DNA of 64,000 bases, from assembly GCA_021014325.1 (NCBI GenBank), contig CM037459.1, forward strand, positions 310,001 through 374,000, written 5' to 3'. Positions 40,181 to 52,100 of this stretch are shown here, piece by piece. The first letter of the stretch is position 1, and each line of letters starts with the position of its first letter. A program made the position numbers and the translations under genes. The notes under the pieces were generated by a model. It was not told where the DNA came from and did no database searches. It saw only the letters and a list, made by a program, of their open reading frames with translations. Source of the stretch: Plazaster borealis. Lineage: Eukaryota > Echinodermata > Asteroidea > Forcipulatida > Labidiasteridae.

Positions 40181-43100
40181 CTGTAACCATAGATACACAA
40201 AATAAATGCAACTTTGTGATATTTTTAACATCAGTCTAATCAACTAAGTTCAACAAAGTAATCAATAACAAACATCACACTCTATTGAACATACAGTAAC
40301 TAAGCATTCATTGTTTACTTGCAACATTAGTGTAATGAGACTATCATAGAAATTATCAGTGAAAGATGGAATATTCCATTCAACTTGGCTTCGCCTCGTT
40401 GAATGAAATATTCCGTCTTTCCATGAATGAAAATGTTCTCACCACTGCAATCATAACAATTCATTATTTGTATAATGTTAGAGTTTTGACAGACAGTACA
40501 GAAACATCCAAACAAGAAGAAATAGTAATGCTGCTTGGACAAAGACAATATAGAACAAGTGTATACAGAATGAGAGAAGTTGATAAGATTTGGACTTACC
40601 TGTGAATCATTGTGAAGTAAAGAGTACAGATCCATTCCTGTTGACAATACAAATTAGAAGTTACTTATTTTATAAATCAAGTCATAAGAAACAGTAGCAT
40701 TTATCTGGTAACCTGATTCTACTAAGCCAAACTTTTCTGTGTTAACCAGGGCCCAATTTCATAGCTCTGCTTACCGTTACCAAAAAATCGGCGCTTACCG
40801 AATCAGGGAATACCGCTTATGTCAAGCGTATTTCAGAGCTTAGCAGGGAATTTCTGCTTGTGTGCGTCCGTAGTTAACAGTACTAGGCATTCTTCGCTTC
40901 ACAGCTAGCGCAGAAATTCGGCGCTTGCCCTGTCAGCGAAGAATGGTGATCACAAGCGCAGAATTCGGCGGTAAGCAGAACCATGAAATTGGGCCCTGCT
41001 CTATGGAGGTAGACATTAGTGCCAGAGGTTCCTATGTCTAAGAGATTCTATCAAAGAAATATACTTTTATCAATGATGATTACAAAGAAAAATATAACCT
41101 TCTTACAATCATAGATATTATCACATGGCATCTCAAGCACGTGGCTAACATCAGTAATTGTCAAAAACCAGTATGTGTGAACTTTGTGTGACCCAACATA
41201 TACATGAAATAACCAACCTGTTGAAAGTTTAAGCTCAATCGGTCATCAGAGCCACCAGAAAGTGAAAAAAAAAACATCACTATTTTCACTGAACATCGGA
41301 AATGCGAGATCAAAACTAATTGTTTTACTCATTTCTCAAAAACTATAGCATTTCTTGCAAAAATATTTGAAGGGAAGTTTTCCACGATAATCATCTTTAT
41401 ACCATGTAAATTATGTGTCAATCTGTAAACGATGATATTTTCAATCTTACCAATTTTATGCACATGTACTTTCAATAATTCAAAGTGATCAGCAGCAGTG
41501 TAAAGCTAATATCTTACCTCACTTCATAACATTGCAAAACATACTACATTGAAATAGCTAAGCACAAAATGGTTACCAGCCATGATACCATGAAATACAC
41601 ATCTTGTAAATGGTTCCCATTGCTTACCAAATCAAGTTGTAAAGCATAGGTCAATGACTTTGGGACTTACCAGGGTAATCTGATGGTGGCATCGGCAGGA
41701 ACGGTGAATTGTAATCACTAAAAAGAGGCATTTGAGAATGTGTTGTCTGACCCAGATCCATAGAAGGTAAAAGACTAGAGTGATGTGATGTTGGCAGTGG
41801 GGGCTGTAAGCTGTAATCTATGGGATACCTGGTTACAAGAGAAGATCAAAGCTAGTTATTACTCCAATTCTGCTGACTATCAATGTATTCATCCATGAAA
41901 TAAAATCTCATTTGGTAAGAAATAAAAGTACTTCGGCCTACACAAAGACAAGTTGAATCATGTTTAAACACATGTTAAATCACACGTTAAATCAAATGTT
42001 AAGTCACATGTAAATCAAATGTTAAATCATGTTAAACCACATGTTAAATCATGTGTGAAATCATATGTAAAATCACATGTTAAACAAATACAAAAAACTG
42101 AAACAATAATTGATTTGTTTTGTTTCATAACTCAGTCAGGAACAAGTAGAACTGTATTCATTGACACTCAATACAATCTGCATAACAATAAGCCTACATC
42201 CAATTGCACTGTGTGTAATCCAAATGCTATATTGTCCACGCTAAGCCTTGCAACACCTGTCCATCAGGAAATGCACCTGAGATGACCAGTGATTGAATGC
42301 CACAGGGGGGGGGGTACCACTATTGCATGATTAGCAATGGTCCAGTGGCTTCAGTTCTGTAGTTTACTACCAATTTGCCCCTATTGATACCCTAAGTCTG
42401 TGTGGCTTGCTTGCAAAACTCTGGCTTAGAAAGTAAGAGGTACTGGGTTCAAATCCTCAGCAAGACTTTAAGTGAAAACAAAAAATGTTACCCCCCCCAA
42501 AAAAAAATAATAATAATAAATAAGTAGGCTTGAAACTTTGCATGGTGGAGGTATAACTAAGAGAGGTTTGCGGTAACACCATGTGAATATCTCTATTGAG
42601 TAGAGTTGGTTCTGAACAGAACTGAACAGAACCGGTGGTAAGATAATAATAAGTCAAATGAGAACATAATTGGATAATCTTAAAAAGTGTTATTTCTGAA
42701 ACTACTGATGTCATTATTTTATAAATTGCAACTTTCTTTATATATGTTGTTACATTGTTTGATTAAAAATAATCTTACAAATTTGAACTTGGTTTATTTA
42801 TTTTTTTCCTTTGGGTGGGTAGCTTTTTCCCTGCTAGTTTTCAATAAACACAACACACAACCAACCTGGTAAATATTTCATCAAATTTAGAGGTCATATT
42901 TGAGTGAAATCAATTGAAATGCCAAAATAAAGCCAGGTATTTTGTACACATTCATATCAAACTGATTTAAATGGAAATCCAAATAAGCAGCATTGATTAC
43001 ATTGGGAGGTTTTTAAATGCTGTCTTTTCTTCATTTTCGTCATACTTGAAAGATGGTAATAATATAATAATTATTAGTGCTTTTTCAGATTGAAATTCAT

Positions 43101-46100
43101 ATTTTTTTCATAATTAACTATTCTTTGTATTAAATTAAGGTTGAAAAAAGGCACAGAAAACAATGTCTCGATATCATTTGAAGACTTTACTGATAATGCA
43201 ACTTTTCAGTATTTTGTGTTTCAACTTCAAGAAAATCTTTCAAATAAACATTTTTTCAAGCAAGGAAAATGACTTTGAAACTTTGTTTTTCCTGTAACAT
43301 TCAAATCCTGTATAAGCCAGAATAATTCTTCATATTAAACCAATAACAAACTATTACCAATTTACTGGACATGTTTGGACATGTTTTAAGCCCACATCAA
43401 ACAAAGTGCTACTTATAAGTGCAATCTGGGGTATGATATGCCACATAGGTAATACATCCTAATTAATTTACACATTGCTTCAAACAAAAACTAATCTTTA
43501 TGTAGAAAACAAATCCAATACAAAAACTCTCAACTACTAGTGGCAAACTAACACTATTTAATCTTTTCTCACAAAATGTTTAATTTTGGAGTAATACATA
43601 AAGAAATACCAATTAATTTGATACTGGGGTAAAGACAGCAGATTATCTGCATCAGCACAAGGCACAGCAAATCGCAAATTTTTCAGTTTCGGAACTATTT
43701 GTACTAAATAGTTTGATAAACACTCTGAAAACAACATATATATATATATTATTACATATCAAACAGCACAAACGCCAATAACAAAATGAACAGGAAATGA
43801 TGAAGAAAAGTTCAGTTTTGGATGTGGGAGGAAATCCTAAATCAGGAAAACCCACATAAACCACGGCCAAATTTCAAAAAGCTGCTTAAAGGCACTGAAC
43901 ACGTTTGGAAATTGTCAAAGACCAGTGTTCTCACTTGGTGTATCCCAACATATGCATAAAATAACAAGCCTGTGAAAATTTGTACTCAATTGGTCATCGA
44001 AGTTGCAAGAAAATGATGAAAGATAAATCACCCTTGTTGTACAAATTTGTGTGCTTTCAGATTAGGAATAAAAACTTCTTGCAAGAAGTTTTTATTATTT
44101 TAGTGAGAAATTACCTCTTTCTCAAAAATTACGTTACTTCAGAGGGAGTCTTTTCCTACAATGTTTTATACTATCAACAGCTCTCCGTTGCTTGTTACCA
44201 AGTAAGTTTTTATGCTAATATTTGTTTATTTGTCGAGTCATTACCAAACGTGTACGATACCTTTAAGCAGAAAATATTACTTAACAATTTTCTGCTAAGC
44301 AGAAATGAGCAGGATACCAGTCACAAATTATACATGTGACATGGTAGTTTGGCTGATGACCTTATTCTGTAAGCATACTTTTGTTGTGCTCAGCAACTTT
44401 TTTTGTGCTTAAGCAGCTCTATTAAATAAGGCCAAGAAAGGGACTGAAAACCCGATCCACAAGCAAGGCTCCAGTCCGGGGTGGGATTCGAACCAGGGTC
44501 CACTAAGCCAACCTGATCCTGAATTGTTAATGTCTGATAATCTGACTCAATAGTCAAAGGAGAATAGAGGGTTGTTATAACCTCTTGTTCTATTATTGGC
44601 CAATCTAGCTGACTGAATGGCTGATTTAGCTGGTCTATCCAGTGTAGGAGATGCACATAATGAGTCAAGTATTGAATGACTATAATGGTAATGTGTTAAG
44701 ATAGATGCCGGTGGAGTGTCACATTGGTGTGGTAGTGGAGATAGCACTGAAGAAGGGTGATTTAAGGGGGATACCAACCGTTTATTAGCCATTGTCAGTG
44801 GTGGTGGTGATTTGGGTGATGGAGAGATTACATTAGACTCAGTATCATCTTCATCTTCAGTGACTCTCATCGTTGCAGCGCGATGTTGAGGTCTTGGGAC
44901 AGGTTGCTCATCTTCCTCATCTGTATCACTACTAACTTCTTCTTCTGTCTCATCACCTTCATCTTCAGAGCTAGAGACAGTCAAGTCAATGCATTCTACA
45001 TTGGACCTCTTATTTGGTGATATATCCTCACCTGTATAGTGGAAATTAAAATAAAATATTACTGTTGATCATTTGTAAGAAACATAAAAGGAAAGTCTTG
45101 AGGGTACACTGTATACAAATCTCTTCTCTGAGAACAAGTTGTGGCTATGAAAAAACAGCTGATGGTTTATTACATGTCTCTTTTAAACAAATACCAAATA
45201 TACTTCATCTGCATTCAGAACCTCAAATCCTGCAGTGATACTAAAAAGTTATTGTTACCTTATAAAACCAATATCATTGGGGGCCTAATGTTAAAGGGAA
45301 TTTAACCTTAAAATAGCCCAACTTCAAAATGAACAAATTAACATTGGTATGTTCAAACTCAAAGACAATTCTGAGCAACTGGGTCATTCCAGGTCAAATC
45401 ACCCCCAAAAGGGGCAATTTAAACCCTACCCTCTTCAAATTTGGTTTACAGCGTAATTTAAGCTGAAAAAGCTGAAATTTCAAATTTCAGCCCCATCGGA
45501 CTTACGGTTTTTTGCGCTAGAACACGCCCTTTTTGGTGATTTCGGCCAAAATAGGCGCGACCACCATTTTTATAAGGACCATATCTCAGTATCCGGTGGG
45601 CCACATACGTCAATATTGGTGTCTTTAGAAAGGTAATTGCATAAGCAATCCAAATCTGCCATTATTTTTTGTGTAGGATCCGGAGATGAACTTCGGTAAT
45701 AATAATTCCCCACATAATATCTACATAATATGAAAAAATCAGAGATATAATATTTTTGGTTTGCTGTCTAGCTTTTCGTATTTGGCCCACCGGTCACTGA
45801 GATATGGTCCTTATAAAAATGGCGGCTGGCCCCATTTTGGCCGAAATTGCCAAAAAGGGCGTGTCATAGCGCAAAAACCGTAAGTCTGAGGGGGCTGATA
45901 TTTGAAATTTCAGCTTTTTCAGCCTAAATTACCCTGTTAACCAAATTTGAGCAAATTTGAAGAGGGTAGGGTTTAACCCATTGGGTGATTTGACATGGAA
46001 TGACCCAACTATGATACATGTACATGTATACTGCCATTGGGTGATTTGACATGGAATGACCCAACTATGATACATGTATACTGCCATTGGGTGATTTGAC

Positions 46101-49100
46101 ATGGAATGACCCAACTATGATACATGTATACTGCCATTGGGTGATTTGACATGGAATGACCCAACTATGATACATGTATACTGCCATTGGGTGATTTGAC
46201 ATGGAATGACCCAACTATGATACATGTATACTGCCATTGGGTGATTTGACATGGAATGACCCAACTATGATACATGTATACTGCCATTGGGTGATTTGAC
46301 ATGGAATGACCCAACTATGATACATGTATACTGCCATTACTGGGTTGGTAAGATTCCAGACACTGAGCCCAACATTAAAAGACATCCACTACCAATACAA
46401 TTTATCAACTATAGGGCCAATGATTTTCCGCGATCGCGGAAAACGGACGGAATTCGCGGAATCTGCCCTTTGAAACGGAAAACGGGATTTGAGTTTGAAG
46501 TAAAAAGAAATTGAAAATATAGTGACAAAAACGTAGGTTTTTTTCATGTTATTAAGGCCAAACCTATTGAAATTGATCAGGCAAGCTAACTTAACACTGC
46601 ATTCTTTATTAAGTTTCTTTTTGTTAAACTAAAAAAGCATCAGAAATCAGACCGTAAAAAGTTACGAGATCGTACTGTTGACTCGACCTGACGTAATACA
46701 TAGCAAATGAATACACGTTAGACGGAGGGCAAAATCATCACATTCACGGCACGATCTTTACATTTATTTCACCCAAATTGCATTTTCACCCTCCCTTTTA
46801 TCAACAATTATACTCAAACTAGCTTACCTACGCTCTATATGAACACAGACATTGATTTTTCATCTCGGAAAGGTCTAAAATCAACCATAAACTTTCAACA
46901 TTTTGTCGCCTAAGCGAAAACAAAATGGCCGACAATTTGTTTCTGTGTGGAGGAGAAGTACACGGTGACGTCATATGCAATGATACTGCAGTGCAACGGC
47001 TGTTACATGTTTCTTGTTTTTGTTGCAGCGCACAGTGAGACGGTGCATTACGTTTTTAGAAATTGCCAACTCCAGAACTGAATTGGCCGTTGATTTAAAA
47101 AAATAATTTACTATCTTTTTCAGGAAAATTTTCAATTCAAATTAACATTTAAGAAGTCAGCAGTGCATCTTATACAAAAGTTATGTTTATAATCGATTCC
47201 CTGTGTATTAACAACCTTTTATTTATTAAAGAACATGAAACGGAATTTTTTTTGTCTGAAACGGAATTCATGTTTTTTAAAAACGGAATTTGCACTTTTC
47301 TGAAACGGAAAATCATTGGCCCTACAACTATACGGAGTGCCAGCATGACACAAACTAGAGACAGCACACGACGCCTACAGAGGCTAAGATTTGTCTATAA
47401 CCGTTACACTAATATCAAATTACATAAACTGCCCATCTGACATACCACTGATGTTCATAACAGAGCTGTAGCTTCGTTTCTTCTCTGATAATGGCTGCCA
47501 AGACCCATCTTCAAGGAATTGGATTTCAAGACTTGGAGTATGATGTCCCAAGATCTCCATGAATAGGCTGGAAAGAGAATACAAATAATCAATCAATTAT
47601 CATCAAGTAGTTCTTCATTGATTCCAACAATCACAAATCCTCCAAAATCCTTTTCAGGAAGTTGTCCAATTATTACTGCAAGCCAATTGCTTATCACTGG
47701 TTAAAGCACACCAACTTTATCTAAATCAAAACATTTGAAAGTTGAGTAATACAATAGAGTGGGGTATTTTGGAGGATATGGTACAAAGACACTAGGGAAT
47801 TAGGGTTAACAGTCAAACCACAACAACAAACCTTGAAATTTAAACTTAAATAATTATTGAACTATTCCTGAGTTTGATAGATATAGGCAATGAGCCAAAC
47901 CAAGGACCAAGAGGTCAGGCATATCAATCTTAACTGAGTCCAACCATTTAGGTTTTGAATTTGGTTGTGTTGTTATGTCTCATTTGCCAAAGTGACTTAA
48001 GAGTTCAGACATTAAAGACTTTTTACAAACCCATCAATGATGAGGGAGTCAAAGGGTGCTTTCCTGTCACACACAGGACAGATCCACGTTGGTTTCTTCT
48101 CATTCATCTTAAGGTACAACACGGCATCAAAACACTGCAGGTGGTTGCAGGTGATTGGGCGACATGGTGTGCTCATGCGCATCTTACCAAGGGGGCACAT
48201 TAAGCTAACTCGAAGGCTCATGGTTGCAATCTCACTCTCTGGATCATGAGATAACTTCTCTTTAACTGATGGAGCAAGGCAAAGAAAGTAACAAGTTATT
48301 ACGTAAGGAATCTAGTGTATTCAGTAAGACTGTAAGCTCTGCATGGTGGTAGAGCATGGTGTATTTACATACATGTAGTTGTGCAATGCATACCTCTGGG
48401 ATTGTGCCTTTGGAATTTGGCACAAGATGTAAGCCACGCCCACTTCACACAAACTGGCTCTACTGACTACCAGAAGTCCCATAGGAAATGCATTAACCTG
48501 TTTTGTTTTGCTGATTTATGTAAGAACATTGGACATGCCTTTCACGTACGTCTTGCAAAGACTCGCAGTCTTATCAGAAGTATAAACTTATGTCATAAGA
48601 AATGTCTTTGAAAGATGTAATGAGTGTAAAATAACACAGAAACATATGCCAGCTTTGAAGCCAGAGGGAGCAAAGACCATTAGATGCGTGTTTGACGTAA
48701 TGACCTTCACTGTACCAACAGGATAGGGTCATCACAGATTGGTCTCTTGAAAAAAAAAAGGTAGTGTAACAAGCAGGCAGCTATTGTGAAAATTATGAAA
48801 ATTGCTTGTTATCTTACCTAAATTTTTTCAAAATTCAAATCTGCGATGGCCCCATAGCCAAATAATTTTCATTCTCATGACATACTCTGACTGTGTGCCA
48901 AATTCCATGTTTGTATCATCAACGGCACAATTGCCCCAAAGATTTTGCCATAGATCTGCCCCACTAAAACTAGTATTAGCATCTTCTTTAGTCACCATAC
49001 AAATGGACAATGAACATAACCAAAACTTCCTGGTTTAAAAACAGGTGCTTTTCTCATTATTTAAACCAGTCTACTCAATTTGTTTAACAAGGCATCCATT

Positions 49101-52100
49101 ATGCTCAACAGTACATATAGGTTGAAGGACTTACTGAGTGCTCTGGAGTGGTCTGCATTCCTGACTCCATTATTCTTCAATCTCTGGTAAAGAATCTCTG
49201 CTGAAAGTTGACTGACTAAGTAGACTGCAACACAGTAGGACTGTAAAATTTAAGGAAAATCATAGAAAGAAGAAATGATTCATTTATTACTTGTTATTTG
49301 TTTCAATAAAGATACAAGCTGGTGGCAAAGTTAAGTGATTATGTTTTCAAGAAACACATAAATAACAGTTCCTTTATGTTTTGTCAGGGACTTTGTATAC
49401 GCAAGTTGTAATTATTTTTTAATTTGACACATAGAAATAATAAAATGAGAGCTCAGAGCTGACACTGTTCAAGAGAAAACTATTTCTCCTGACAATCAGG
49501 CCTGAAATTTCATTCTTGAAAGGGCAACGCCACTTTTATTTTGCAAAGGGCACTTTGGAAAATCTTATAGTCTATGAGAAACTTTTGAAGGGGCACCAAG
49601 GCAAAGTCCAGGGGCAACAGAGGCCATGGCCTCCTTGGCCTCTGTGTAATTCCAGGCCTAATTGTATGTCTACTGGTATTTATAAACATAATGGAGATTG
49701 ACTTACCCGGCCGATTTCTGGGATCCACTGAACATCTACTTGGTTGGGTGAGGTAGGAGTTAATCGACTAAGCGGAGTTATATTAACTGGTCTACTCGGC
49801 CGCTTAGGTTCAGACCCTGCTTTGGTTTGTGGCAGGAATGGCTGTCAAATTAAACAAAGTTAAACAAGAGTTAACTAGTATTTTTATTCAGATCTTGTGA
49901 TGTGACAATAACTTCCTTTGAATGGCTTTTTAAATTATCTCTTCTTTGCCATCTTGTCAACTTCCCTGTATATAAGAAAACAAACTCAATGACAAATACA
50001 CTTTGTTACATTATTTTATCCAGATTAAACTGCTCTGAGAGTCTGACTGGATTACACCACGTCAACATGCAATGAAGCAATGACTGCCCTGAGCAACAGC
50101 TGCAGCTGCTGATTCAAACACAACCTCAGTTTGGTTATATATAAAGTTGAATATATCAAAAACAAGATGGTTGCACCAGTAAGTTAATAATAATACCTGG
50201 TTCATACAGCGCTTTATCACACCCAATGGGTGTATCAAAGCGCTCAGTATTTTTTCCTGCTAAGTATGTGGAGCTAAGTTTAGAAGTATGAGACCTATTC
50301 CTTTACATACATGTAGCACCATGTAATGGTTTACAAGGTGCTGTGGCGCAATATGCAACCAACCAAACCAGGAGCATCAGGGCAAACCCCTTCTCTTTGC
50401 GATAATAGCACTGGGTTCTTTTACGTGCATTACACAACACACAGGACCTATAGCTTTACGTCCCATCCAAAGGATGCAGCAATAATGATTAAGTGTCTTG
50501 CTTAAAGACACAAGTGTCACGACCGGGACTCGAACACACACTCTGCTGATCAGAAACACCAGAGCTTAAGTCCGGTGTTCTTATCCGCTGGCCTAAAGAC
50601 ATGCCAAAATCATCTAAGATGTATGTAACCATAGCCTCCAACCACCATGCAACAAACACCCTACATTTACTTTATGACACTCAAGTGTGTGGGTTTTTTG
50701 TGTACATGCACTATTTAACCTTCATGGCATATATAAATGTTTTTACATTGAGACCTACACTTCTAAAGATCACAGACCCTTGACATACTGTAAGCTCTGC
50801 ATACCAAGGTCAATGGAATTATAGTCTCAAAGAAGTTTCCTCCAGAAATCAATCGCTATGACCTGCCACATTCAATTTGTTAAATTGAGTTCAAAATGAA
50901 ATATACAGGTATTCAATTGAAAACCCAACTGATGTAAACAATTCAATATGCATAGTACACTATTACTGTAAAGTCTTACACCATACACTGATGATGCCAT
51001 TCCAATTTTATTAGTTGGTTTACGGATCGCGGCGACTTATTCTCTTGAAAAACCGAAAAACCGAAAATTGGGAAATCCATACTTGGGTTTATTTTTTTCG
51101 CCCGGCGACGAATATTTTCAAATTTGGGCGGATTTTTTTTTTTTTTAAATTGAATAAGTAGATTTTTTATTGAGAAAACAGGTCGCGAAAACCCCCAAAC
51201 ATCGTGTTTACGTTTCGATCACACATTGCGTCGGCCCGATGGATGTGAATCCATCTAACTCTGTGCCTCCCTCATATTTCAATATCAAATACATGTACAT
51301 ACAGCGCAGCGGGCTGTGCTTAATAGTGAGAACGGCCCATGTGGACCGTTCGGTGTAAGCCCAGTGGCCATGGGGTTTGGTGTTAGACGGGAAGTGTAAT
51401 ACGCGATTCAAACGAAATAGTCTGATATCCGCCCTTTAATACTTGATGGTGTAAACAACATGTTAGATTCAGCGTCCTGTCAAAGTATGGTGGATCCAAA
51501 TTACGATGGCAAGCGCAAGCAAAGAATACTTTTTGTTTACTTTAAAAGACGGAGGAAAGCTGGATAAAAGCCTTATTACCGTCTCACTTGATGAAACTAT
51601 TGGTTCGTTGTCCAATACAAATACAATGGGTATCAATTTACTGCAAGTGCCGTCGACATGACCATGATGATGACTGCCTATGCCTTTGGAACGGATATTT
51701 CAGGTGGAAATTACCAGATAAGTGACAAAGAATTGCTCCAAAAACCATCGAAGACCTCTACAAAATATTTTTAACTCACCTGAGATACACAGGAGATGTT
51801 GTCGCTCAATATGGGGGTACGTTGTGTCAGATACATTTCTCAAAACAAAATAGAAATTTCCGGCTAAAAATCTAAACCGGATGTCCAGCGAATTAATTGG
51901 GCGTCGATCCTCGTGGAGCGCATTCTTGGGATTTGCACAATCTGTCTATTGCGCACAATATGTGATTGATTATTACTGCTAAATCTTCACAGCGCAATCT
52001 GCAGATTGTGCAAATCCTAAGAATGCGCTCCACGAGGATAGACGCACAACAAATATTCGCTGGACATCGGTTCAGATTTTTACTAGCCGATTTATTTTGT

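Larger units (their letters stand above)
41829..44546. other. PIAS intron
   Basis: AT-rich. Contains a short (ACATGTTAAATC)n-like stretch at 41965-42085, a tRNA-like/SINE-like patch around 42400-42470 (GGGTTCAAATCC), family C element 43886-44266 and another tRNA B-box-like patch at 44480-44500. No convincing exon seen, though a small one bridging the 44547/41828 phase gap may hide here. Confidence 0.45.

Noticed and set aside
40010..40200. Ala-rich plus-strand frame opposite the last PIAS exon
   Set aside because: It is the mirror of the Ser-rich PIAS frame (AGC/GCT complement) and has no support of its own.
44440..44545. Possible tRNA gene
   Set aside because: B-box-like GGTTCGAATCC is present but acceptor and anticodon stems do not pair, so SINE debris is more likely.
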